Positions 19,210-26,256 of a stretch of DNA of 64,000 nucleotides are shown here, one piece after another. Source of the stretch: Salinicola aestuarinus. Its GTDB lineage: Bacteria; Pseudomonadota; Gammaproteobacteria; Pseudomonadales; Halomonadaceae. Position numbers and translations under genes: made by a program. The stretch lies in the NCBI RefSeq assembly GCF_003206645.1, contig NZ_PZJP01000003.1, positions 62,001 to 126,000 on the forward strand, in the 5' to 3' direction. The notes beneath the pieces were generated by a model. That model was not told the origin of the DNA and made no database searches. It saw only the letters and a list, made by a program, of their open reading frames with translations. Numbering within the stretch: the stretch's first letter is position 1; every line of letters starts with the position of its first letter.

Positions 19210-19500
19210 CATCCTTAGGTGGTGCGGGTAGACGCGCGCAAGGTCCATCCCCCTCCCACTCTAGCCTCTCTCGAGACGCCTGCCTTTCAACAGGCAATGC
19301 CACTGCTTATTAATCCGGTTGCCACGAGTGAGCGAGACGCTCAAGCTGTTACCGAAGGTAACGTTAATTACCTAAGCCAGTCAATAAGTAGAATCAACGT
19401 ACAAGTACGGCTTTCGGTGGCGTGACCATGGCGTTCGCGGTCGCTACCAACGTCCAAACTAGAACTGCAACACTTTGATTTTAAATGAAAGTTAATCAAG
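19210..19500. other. Structured non-coding stretch upstream of the retron
   Basis: No convincing gene is seen. Several inverted repeats are present: GTTACC-GAA-GGTAAC (19348-19362); GCCTG/CAGGC (19278-19282 with 19291-19295); and a 10-bp stem in which CGTGTCTACC (19201-19210) pairs with the GGTAGACGCG near 19227 at 9 of 10 positions, sharing the retron a1 arm and so competing with the a1/a2 pairing. The region may hold the retron promoter, part of the msr-msd RNA, or recombinase arm sites. Confidence 0.4.
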
Positions 19501-19616
19501 TGTTCGATCAGGCCCTCTTTCTGCTGCTGATCACCGCGGGGCTCAACATGCTCGTCGATGCCATCTCCCACCGCTTCCGGCCTCGCGACGTGCCGCTGGA
19601 CGAGCCTTGCACTTGA
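19501..19616 (+). pseudogene. Detached 3' end of phnE (right copy of direct repeat, attR-like)
   Basis: This stretch codes in frame for the last 38 residues of the phnE permease (FDQALFLLLITAGLNMLVDA, then a diverged tail) and ends with TGA at 19614-19616. It has no start. It differs from 16104-16219 at about 10 of 116 bases, with conservative changes such as V to I and R to H. So it is an orthologous gene end that diverged under selection, not a fresh target duplication. Confidence 0.8.
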
Positions 19617-19805
19617 GATTCCTGCTCGAGAATCGATCAAGCAGCACCGGCCCCGGAAGCGTACGGACAATCGCCGGCAAATCGATGAGCGGGGCGAAAC
19701 CGCGGCGCAAACCCGGCGGCGATGCGGCAGAGTGATACAGTGACGGAGACGAATCCGTTTCGCGTCCGCTGACCATTCGGCGGGCGAACACTGGGAGATC
19801 AACGC

Positions 19806-20057
19806 ATGGACGAGTACGACATCGTGTTGTGGGGCGTCGAGAACGGCAAGGAAGCGCGCGTACCCGATCCCATCAAGGCCCACCTGAGTCACGTTCCGAT
19901 TCTCGGGAACACGATCCATCATGGCGACATCCCAGAGATCAATGTGCTCGGCCCCCACTATCCGCTCGCGGTCGTTGGCATCGGCGAGCCCGAGACGTCA
20001 GGCTCGGTCGCGACGGTGCATCTCAAGCAGCAGGGGCCGCTCGCGCACTATGACTAG
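19806..20057 (+). CDS. Hypothetical 83-residue protein
   Basis: I do not recognise this protein. The frame starts at ATG 19806, with GGGAGA 9 bases upstream (ctGGGAGAtcaacgcATG), and shows GC-rich codon use like the host genes. It is acidic and His-rich and has no signal peptide or membrane segment; the middle reads VPILGNTIHHGDIPEINVLG. The 19617-19805 stretch before it holds nothing clear. It belongs to the host side of the island junction. Confidence 0.55.
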   Translation: MDEYDIVLWGVENGKEARVPDPIKAHLSHVPILGNTIHHGDIPEINVLGPHYPLAVVGIGEPETSGSVATVHLKQQGPLAHYD

Positions 20058-20469
20058 TCAGTCTGCGTGTCGGGCCCACCGCCGCTCCCCCACCATGGCT
20101 GTCACCGATTGGGACGAGACAGGGCAGTGCCGGCCGCTTCACAATTCGCCAACTGGCCCCGGTGAGCCAACAGCGAGGTTTGCCGTAAGTTAACCCAGGT
20201 TAAGTCTCACGAGAGGGCGATGGCGGTAGTCTTGCCCCGCCCGTGGAATCGTCCTTCCCGGGTGCGCCGGATCTCGATCCGGCGCCTAGTCTCTTGGCGA
20301 CCACCCTGCCACACGACATCACCACGACCGTGACCGATGGTGAGCGGTTCGTAGTACTGATCCGTTTGCGTACAATGCCAGCGCCGCAAATGCATAAAGC
20401 TTGCACCGAGCCGGTGAGGCTATCCGTTATGATACGTAACCCTTTGGACATGGAATCTCGACACGGGCG
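20058..20469. other. Intergenic region ahead of the aryl polyene operon
   Basis: No gene is supported here. Two symmetric elements are visible: the perfect palindrome TTAACC-CA-GGTTAA at 20190-20203, a possible regulator site, and a hairpin GCGCCGGA/TCCGGCGC at 20264-20285 without a T-run. A promoter for the 12.5-kb operon must lie here, but no convincing -35/-10 pair stands out. Confidence 0.4.
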
Positions 20470-21162
20470 ATGACGGAGCTCTTTCTACACGACTGGCGTG
20501 CCTGGACGCCGAGGCGCCAGGTGCCGGACGAGACGCGGCTGGATAGCGCCGCCAAGCCTGTCGGCAGCAGCGTCCCCGCGATGCTACGCCGCCGGCTCAA
20601 CCTCGTCGGTCGCGCGGTCTGCGACATGCTCCCGGCGCTCGATCCACAAGCCAACCGCGTCGTGCTTCACGCCTCCCGCCATGGCGATGGCGACCGCACA
20701 CTGGAGCTCCTCTACACGCTGGCCGAGCACGACCCGATTTCGCCGGCTCGGTTCGGTCTCTCGGTGCACAACGCCATCGTCGGGGTCTACTCCATCGCCA
20801 GTGACAGCCGCCGCAGCCAGCAGGCGATCGCCGCCAGCGGCGCGGAGTGGGCGGCGCTGACGATCGAGGCTCGCGGCTATCTCGCCGATGGCGAAAACGA
20901 GGTGCTCGTCGTCTTTGCCGACCAGCCGGTGCCCGCCCGCTTCGCCGACTATGCCCCGGAGACCGAGTCCGCCGCCGTCGCACTCAGACTGGGGTCACGC
21001 CCCGCGCCGGGCGCGCGCCGGCTGCACGTCACAGCCGATCAAACGGTCACCGCGGTTCAGCCACCGCAGCCGCTGGATGTGATCGACTGGCTGATGTCCG
21101 GGCATACCGCGCTCGCCTGTCCGATGACGCACCGCCGCTGGCAGCTCGACGCCCCGGTGTGA
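20470..21162 (+). CDS. Beta-ketoacyl synthase-like / chain-length-factor-like protein
   Basis: The 230-residue protein matches the stand-alone ketosynthase N-terminal domain (ketoacyl-synt_2) found first in aryl polyene clusters. PAMLRRRLNLVGRAVCDML, VVLHASRHGDGDRTLELLYTLAEHDPISPARFGLSVHNA and VYSIASDSRRSQQAIAAS are its typical blocks. It has no catalytic TACSS motif, so it cannot condense alone. In E. coli the ApeC protein of this kind pairs with a ketosynthase as chain-length factor. It is the first gene of the operon here; its start ATG lacks a strong ribosome site. Confidence 0.8.
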   Translation: MTELFLHDWRAWTPRRQVPDETRLDSAAKPVGSSVPAMLRRRLNLVGRAVCDMLPALDPQANRVVLHASRHGDGDRTLELLYTLAEHDPISPARFGLSVHNAIVGVYSIASDSRRSQQAIAASGAEWAALTIEARGYLADGENEVLVVFADQPVPARFADYAPETESAAVALRLGSRPAPGARRLHVTADQTVTAVQPPQPLDVIDWLMSGHTALACPMTHRRWQLDAPV

Positions 21163-21217
21163 ACCGACGAAACCACCGCCTTACTGCCCAAGACTTTCAG
21201 AGAGGGATCGCTAGACC

Positions 21218-21481
21218 ATGACCACCGCGCTGGAACAGGAACTCAAGGAGATGATCATCGAGAGTCTGGAGCTCGAGGACGTCACCCCGGAGGACATCGA
21301 TCCCGAAGAGCCGTTGTTCGTCGAGGGGCTGGGGCTCGACTCCATCGATGCGCTGGAGCTGGGGCTGGCCCTGCAGAAGCGCTACGGCATCACGCTCGAG
21401 TCCGACGGCGAGGCCTCCCGCGAGCACTTTGCCAACCTCAAGAGTCTGGCCGCGCTGGTCGAAGCGCGCCGAGTGAAGTGA
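21218..21481 (+). CDS. Acyl carrier protein of the polyene cluster
   Basis: The 87-residue acidic ACP has the phosphopantetheine Ser in GLGLDSIDALELGLAL (Ser near residue 41). It would carry the growing polyene chain as a thioester. Typical aryl polyene clusters encode two ACPs in a row; only one is present here. It lies 55 bp after the previous gene and 16 bp before the next. Confidence 0.92.
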   Translation: MTTALEQELKEMIIESLELEDVTPEDIDPEEPLFVEGLGLDSIDALELGLALQKRYGITLESDGEASREHFANLKSLAALVEARRVK

Positions 21482-21497
21482 CCCAGGCGCTCGCCGC

Positions 21498-22076
21498 GTG
21501 ACCGACTCGACTGCCCCGACCGTCTCGCGCCGTCTGCTGTGGCTACTGGTCGCGCTGCTCGGCCTCGCCTGGCCGTTGCTCGCCCACGCCCTGCTGCCGC
21601 GCTACGGCGCCTGGCCGCTGCTGATCGCGGTCACGGCGCTGGCGTGGTGGCGTCTGCCTGACGGGCGGCGTCGCTGGGGCTGGGGGCTGGTCGCGCTGCT
21701 CGGCCTGCTGTGGCTGACCGGCGGCGGCGAGCTGGGACTGCGTCTCTGGCCTGTGCTGATCAACCTCGCCCTGCTTGCGCTCTTTGCTTATGGGCTTCGC
21801 TATCCGCCCTCCCCAATCGAGCGCCTCGCCCGCCGCCAGGAACCGGCGCTGCCGCCGCATGCGGTGCGCTACGTTCGCGGCGTGACGATGGTCTGGTGCC
21901 TGTTTTTCGCGCTCAACGCCACAATGGCGCTCGTCACTGCGCTCTACGCCGACCTCGCGCTGTGGAGCCTTTACAACGGGGTGATCGTCTACGCCCTGAT
22001 GGCACTGCTTTTCGCCGGCGAATGGTGCGTGCGACAGCGCGTCAAACGTCGCAACGACCCGACGAGGATGGCATGA
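21498..22076 (+). CDS. COG4648-like integral membrane protein
   Basis: The 192-residue protein has about six hydrophobic helices, beginning LLWLLVALLGLAWPLLAHALL and ending LYNGVIVYALMALLFAGEW, followed by a basic tail. Proteins of this kind sit between the ACP and AMP-ligase genes in aryl polyene clusters; their biochemical role is not established. The start at 21498 is a GTG. Its end overlaps the next start by 4 bases. Confidence 0.75.
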   Translation: MTDSTAPTVSRRLLWLLVALLGLAWPLLAHALLPRYGAWPLLIAVTALAWWRLPDGRRRWGWGLVALLGLLWLTGGGELGLRLWPVLINLALLALFAYGLRYPPSPIERLARRQEPALPPHAVRYVRGVTMVWCLFFALNATMALVTALYADLALWSLYNGVIVYALMALLFAGEWCVRQRVKRRNDPTRMA

Positions 22077-23800
22077 GCTTTCGCGAACTTCGCGCCCGCC
22101 CCTGGCGCGACCGCAGCAACGAGACACCGCTGGTCTGGTGTCCGCCCCACGGCGACGAGCCGGGGCGCGAGATCGCGCTGTCGGCCTGGCATCGGCGCAT
22201 CGGGGCCTGGCAGGCGCTACTCGAGCGCCATGATGACGGCCGTGGCGCCTGGCTGCTGTTCGAGCCCGATCCGGTGGCATTCAGTGCCGCGCTAATCGCC
22301 ATCTGGGAGCGCGGCGAGGCAGTGATCCTGCCCGCGGACAACCAGCCGGAAACCGTCCGACGGCTCGCCGAGCACGGCGCCGCCCTCGGGGAAATCCCCG
22401 GTGCCCCCCGCGCGGGAGCTGATCGCGACCCGCAGTGGACGGATCGGCCGCTGTCCGAGGTCGCCGTGACGCTGTTCACCTCCGGCTCCACCGGCGCGCC
22501 CCAGCGACTGGTCAAGACGTTTGCCCAGCTCGATGCCGAACTCGCCACCCAGGCCGAGCTATGGCCACAGGCGGGATGCCGGGTAATCAGCCAGGTGAGC
22601 CACCAGCACATCTACGGGCTTTTCTTCGCGCTGATGCGCCCGCTCTGCGAGGACGCCACTCTCGTCGCCGACACCTGCCGCTACCCCGAGACGCTCAACG
22701 CCTGGCTCGATGCCTGTGCCAGGGACACGAAGCCGGCGGTGGTGATCAGCGCTCCGCCGGCGCTCTCCCGGCTGCCGGAGAGTCTCGCCTGGCAGCCGGG
22801 CGCACGGTCGCTCCGACACGTCTACAGCTCTGGCGCACCGCTTGCCCGCGCCGACAGCGACCGTGCTCGGGCACTGCTCGCCACGCCGATTCACGAGGTC
22901 TATGGCAGCTCCGAGACCGGTGGCATCGGCTGGCGCATCCAGCAGCAGGGCGAAGCCTGGACGCCCCTGCCCGGTGTGCATATCGAGTGCGACGAGGCGC
23001 AGCGGCTGTGGCTCGACTCGCCGCATATCGCCACTGCCGGCTGGCAGCGCCAGGCGGATCGCATCCAGCGACTCCCGGATAGCAACGATTTTCTGCTGCT
23101 CGGGCGCGCCGACCCGGTGACCAAGATCGGCGGCAAACGACTGTCGCTGACCGCCATGGACCAGGCCATCGTCGCCCTCGACGGCATCGAGCGCGCCATG
23201 AGCCTGCCTCTGCAGCGCCGCGAGCTGCGTCTGGCGGCGGTGGTCGCGCTCTCCCCCCAACGCGTGCCGCAGCATCACGCCGAGCACCGCGCGCTGGTGC
23301 GTGACCTGCGACGGCAGCTGGCCGCCGAGTTCGAACCCGCGCTGCTGCCACGCTACTGGCGCTTCGTTTCGACCTGGCCAACCAATGCCCAGGGCAAGCT
23401 CGACGCCGCTATCCGCCAGCGACTCTTTGCCGATCTGGACGACCGCCGCGCACCACGCTGGCTCGGCGAAGAAGCCATCGCCGACGGCTTTCGCGTCACG
23501 CTCGAGGTCCCGGAGCGCTGCCAGTTCCTCGACGGCCACTTCGACGGGCAGCCGGTACTCCCCGGCGTCGCGCTGGTGCACTGGGCTATGGCACTCGCCA
23601 ACCGACTGTTTGTAGACCCCATGACCTTTGCCGGGGTCGAGCGGCTGCGCTTCACCTCGCCGCTGCTGCCCGGGGATCGCTTCACGATGACGCTGACCCG
23701 CAGGTCGGGGACGCCGAAGCTGCACCTGCGCTGCGAAGGGGGGCGCGGCGAACACGCCAGCGGCCGTATTGCGCTGACGGGAGAGACTCATGACACCTGA
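22073..23800 (+). CDS. AMP-ligase fused to a hotdog dehydratase
   Basis: The 575-residue two-domain protein joins two steps of polyene synthesis. Residues 1 to about 455 form an adenylate-forming ligase, with P-loop LFTSGSTGAPQRLVK, HQHIYGLFFALM, VYGSSETGGIGWR, the LLLGRADPVTKIGGKRLS hinge, and a late NAQGKLD lysine. It probably loads an aromatic acid onto the ACP. Residues about 480-575 form a FabA/FabZ-like domain with FLDGHFDGQPVLPGVALVHWAM. In many clusters these are two separate genes; here one frame runs through both without a stop. ATG 22073 is used because a longer frame lies inside the previous gene. Confidence 0.9.
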   Translation: MSFRELRARPWRDRSNETPLVWCPPHGDEPGREIALSAWHRRIGAWQALLERHDDGRGAWLLFEPDPVAFSAALIAIWERGEAVILPADNQPETVRRLAEHGAALGEIPGAPRAGADRDPQWTDRPLSEVAVTLFTSGSTGAPQRLVKTFAQLDAELATQAELWPQAGCRVISQVSHQHIYGLFFALMRPLCEDATLVADTCRYPETLNAWLDACARDTKPAVVISAPPALSRLPESLAWQPGARSLRHVYSSGAPLARADSDRARALLATPIHEVYGSSETGGIGWRIQQQGEAWTPLPGVHIECDEAQRLWLDSPHIATAGWQRQADRIQRLPDSNDFLLLGRADPVTKIGGKRLSLTAMDQAIVALDGIERAMSLPLQRRELRLAAVVALSPQRVPQHHAEHRALVRDLRRQLAAEFEPALLPRYWRFVSTWPTNAQGKLDAAIRQRLFADLDDRRAPRWLGEEAIADGFRVTLEVPERCQFLDGHFDGQPVLPGVALVHWAMALANRLFVDPMTFAGVERLRFTSPLLPGDRFTMTLTRRSGTPKLHLRCEGGRGEHASGRIALTGETHDT

Positions 23801-24545
23801 CGCCCCGGCCCGTACGCTCGTCATCGTCCCCGTCTACAACCACGCCGAGGCGATCGGCGAGACCGTGGCGGGGCTGCGCCAGCATCTGGGCCTGCCGATT
23901 CTGCTGGTCGACGACGGGTCGGATCTGGCCTGCGCCGCGGTGCTCGAACGTCTCGCGACCCAGCCAGACGTCGCGCTGATTCGTCAGTCTCGCAATCGCG
24001 GCAAGGGCGCGGCGGTGCGCGCCGGTCTCGCTTACGCCGCCGAGCGCGGCATGACTCACGCGCTGCAGGTAGATGCCGACGGTCAGCACGAGCCGGCGGA
24101 TCTGCCGGCATTTGTCCGCGATCTCACGGCCGGCGACGAGACGCTGACCATCGGCTATCCCCGCTTTGACGACAGCGTACCCCGCCACCGCTTCTACGCC
24201 CGCTATCTGACCCACTCGCTGGTCTGGCTCGCCACGCTGTCACTGACGCTCAGAGACACCATGTGCGGCGCCAAGCTCTACCCGGTCGCGGCGACCAACC
24301 GACTGCTGGCGCGACACGCCTGCGGCGATCGCATGGAACTCGACAGCGAGCTGCCGGTGCGCTGGCTCTGGCAGGGCGGCGCGGTTCGCAATCTGCCGGT
24401 GCAGGTGCGCTATCCCCTCGATGGCGTCTCCCACTTCGCCCTGGTACGGGACAACGTGCGCCTGGCCTTCATGCATCTGCGCCTGGTCGGCGGCATGCTG
24501 CTGCGGCTGCCCAGGCTGTTAACTGTCCGAGGCGAGAAACCATGA
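23790..24545 (+). CDS. Family 2 glycosyltransferase
   Basis: This 251-residue GT-A enzyme resembles DPM1/WcaA-like transferases. Family motifs are VIVPVYNHAEAI, ILLVDDGSD, NRGKGAAVRAGLAYA and the DxD-like QVDADGQHEPADL. C-terminal hydrophobic stretches suggest membrane contact. In aryl polyene clusters a GT2 is thought to help attach the polyene to a lipid or sugar anchor. It overlaps the neighbouring genes by 11 and 4 bases. Confidence 0.88.
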   Translation: MTPDAPARTLVIVPVYNHAEAIGETVAGLRQHLGLPILLVDDGSDLACAAVLERLATQPDVALIRQSRNRGKGAAVRAGLAYAAERGMTHALQVDADGQHEPADLPAFVRDLTAGDETLTIGYPRFDDSVPRHRFYARYLTHSLVWLATLSLTLRDTMCGAKLYPVAATNRLLARHACGDRMELDSELPVRWLWQGGAVRNLPVQVRYPLDGVSHFALVRDNVRLAFMHLRLVGGMLLRLPRLLTVRGEKP

Positions 24546-25546
24546 CGCCCCCCCCCAACAGCAACCCGCATCACTGGTCGCGCATCCGCGAGACCGGCAG
24601 CGCCGCTGGCATCCGCACCATGGTGTGGATTCGTCGCCATCTGGGCCGCGCGCCGTTCCAGGTGATGCTGGCGCTGGTGGTCGGCTACTACTACCTGGCC
24701 CACGGTCTGCATCGACGCACGTCGCGTACCTATCTCAGCCGGCTCTGGCGCCATCGTCATGGCCGCGCGCCGCGCAACCTGGCGTGGCTCGGACTGCGCC
24801 ATTTCTGGCACTTCGGTCAGAGTCTGATCGACAAGATCGAGGCCTGGAGCGGCATTCCCCCCCGGCTGCGCTTCGAGGCGGGAGCGCGGGAGCGCTTTCT
24901 GACGGCGGTGGGCAGCGGTCGCGGCGGCGTCATTCTCGTGTCCCACGTCGGCAACATCGAAGTCTGCACCGCGATGAGTGACCTGCGTGAAGAGTTCCAC
25001 GCGACGCTATTGATGCACACTCACAACGCCCAGCAGTTCGACTCGGTGCTGGCACGCGCCACGCATCGCACCAACCCGCCGGAGATCGTGGAGGTCAGCC
25101 AGATCACGCCGTCCACCGCCATGCGCCTCGGTCAGCGCATCGCCGACGGCGGTTTCGTGGTAATCGCCGCCGATCGTGTGCCCATCAGCGACGACGGCCG
25201 AGCCCGCCAGCGCGAGTTTCTCGGTCACCCGGCGCCGTTTCCCGAAGGCCCCTTCTGGCTCTCGACGCTGCTGCGCTGTCCGGTCTACACCCTCGGCTGC
25301 TTCCGCGAGACCGGCCACGCCGACGGCGCCGCGTCGCGCGGTACGCCGGGCTACCGGGTGGCGTTCGACGCGTTCGACGATACCGCCGCGCTGTCGCGGC
25401 GCGGGCGCGAAGCTTGGATCGATACGGCCATGGATCGCTATGTCGACTGGCTGACCCGCCAGTGCGAGACCACGCCGCTGCAGTGGTTCAATTTTTTCCC
25501 GTTCTGGCACGACGACCCCGACGCCCTGCCCACGGCGACCGAGTGA
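24542..25546 (+). CDS. LpxL/HtrB-like lysophospholipid acyltransferase
   Basis: The 334-residue membrane-bound acyltransferase has an N-terminal hydrophobic helix (FQVMLALVVGYYYLAHGL), the catalytic His in VILVSHVGNIEVC (an HxxxxE variant) and the late FPEGPFWLSTLLRCPVY acyl-binding region. It probably acylates the lipid anchor of the polyene. In some clusters it is fused to the glycosyltransferase; here it is a separate gene overlapping it by 4 bases. Confidence 0.88.
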   Translation: MTPPPNSNPHHWSRIRETGSAAGIRTMVWIRRHLGRAPFQVMLALVVGYYYLAHGLHRRTSRTYLSRLWRHRHGRAPRNLAWLGLRHFWHFGQSLIDKIEAWSGIPPRLRFEAGARERFLTAVGSGRGGVILVSHVGNIEVCTAMSDLREEFHATLLMHTHNAQQFDSVLARATHRTNPPEIVEVSQITPSTAMRLGQRIADGGFVVIAADRVPISDDGRARQREFLGHPAPFPEGPFWLSTLLRCPVYTLGCFRETGHADGAASRGTPGYRVAFDAFDDTAALSRRGREAWIDTAMDRYVDWLTRQCETTPLQWFNFFPFWHDDPDALPTATE

Positions 25547-25590
25547 GGCGTCGCTCGCCGCGTCATTCCTCTTTTGACAGGACCCACGCC

Positions 25591-26256
25591 ATGCGCCCAG
25601 AAACACACTCTCTGCAACGCCTCGCCCGGCGGTTCAGCGCCAGGCTGAAGAGCGCCAGGCTGAAGAGCGAGACGCTGATGGGCGCCATGCTGATGAGCGC
25701 CATGCTGATGAGCGCCATGCTGGCGGGCCTGGCACTGGTCATTCCGCCGGCTGCCGCCGATGCGTTCGATCTCGACGCACTGCAGCGTGAGCTGACTCAG
25801 GCGCCGTCGGTGACGGGGCGCTTCGAGCAGCAACGCGAACTTGCCGACCTCGATGCCACCATGACCAGCCGTGGCCACTTTCGTTTCGAACGCGGCGAGC
25901 GAGTCGTCTGGCAGCTCGAGCAGCCGGTGGAGGAGCGCATTACCCTCACCCCGGAGGCAATCGTCAACGCAAGCGGCGATCGTGCCCCGCCGGGCGGCGA
26001 GCAGGTCGCAAGGCTCTTTCTCGAGCTGCTCGAGGGTGACTGGGCCTCGCTCGAGTCGCGCTTCGCGATCGCGCTCGACGGCAGCGCCGAGGCCTGGCAA
26101 GTGACTCTCACGCCGAAAGCCGAGGCGCTGGCCCGACGCATCCGCGAGATCCATCTCAGCGGTGGTGAGTCCGTCGATACCCTCGAGATGCACGCGCCGA
26201 ACGGCGACCGGCTGCGGGTCCGCCTCTTCGACCAGACGCCGATCCCGGCACCATGA
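25591..26256 (+). CDS. LolA-like outer-membrane lipoprotein carrier with a repeat-expanded signal peptide
   Basis: The 221-residue protein has a mature part like the LolA-related carriers of aryl polyene clusters: a beta-rich fold with SVTGRFEQQRELADLDATMTS and FRFERGERVVWQLEQPV. It probably ferries the lipid-linked product across the periplasm. The signal peptide is unusual: residues 16-45 are six degenerate pentapeptides (SARLK, SARLK, SETLM, GAMLM, SAMLM, SAMLA) coded by 15-bp DNA repeats, followed by AGLALVIPPAAADA and likely cleavage near residue 57. Several internal Met codons could serve as alternative starts. Confidence 0.82.
   Translation: MRPETHSLQRLARRFSARLKSARLKSETLMGAMLMSAMLMSAMLAGLALVIPPAAADAFDLDALQRELTQAPSVTGRFEQQRELADLDATMTSRGHFRFERGERVVWQLEQPVEERITLTPEAIVNASGDRAPPGGEQVARLFLELLEGDWASLESRFAIALDGSAEAWQVTLTPKAEALARRIREIHLSGGESVDTLEMHAPNGDRLRVRLFDQTPIPAP
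25636..25725 (+). repeat. Six 15-bp tandem units in the signal-peptide coding region
   Basis: Units start at 25636, 25651, 25666, 25681, 25696 and 25711. AGCGCCAGGCTGAAG occurs twice exactly, then AGCGAGACGCTGATG, GGCGCCATGCTGATG, AGCGCCATGCTGATG and AGCGCCATGCTGGCG. Slippage would add or remove five residues without a frameshift. Confidence 0.9.

Larger units (their letters stand above)
16220..19500. mobile_element. Retron-carrying genomic island in the 3' end of phnE
   Basis: About 3.3 kb lie between two copies of the phnE 3' end. The segment holds a decayed tyrosine integrase (16335-17122), a two-TM effector and reverse transcriptase on the minus strand (17145-19125), and a structured upstream region. 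The 17140-19125 stretch is visibly AT-rich, with many AT-ending codons, in contrast to the GC-rich flanks, so it was acquired from elsewhere. No excisionase, transposase or other cargo was seen. Confidence 0.75.

Noticed and set aside
16104..19616. Transposon target-site duplication as the explanation for the 116-bp repeat
   Set aside because: It is far too long for a transposase duplication and about 9% diverged, with in-frame coding conservation; integrase-type gene-end replacement fits better.
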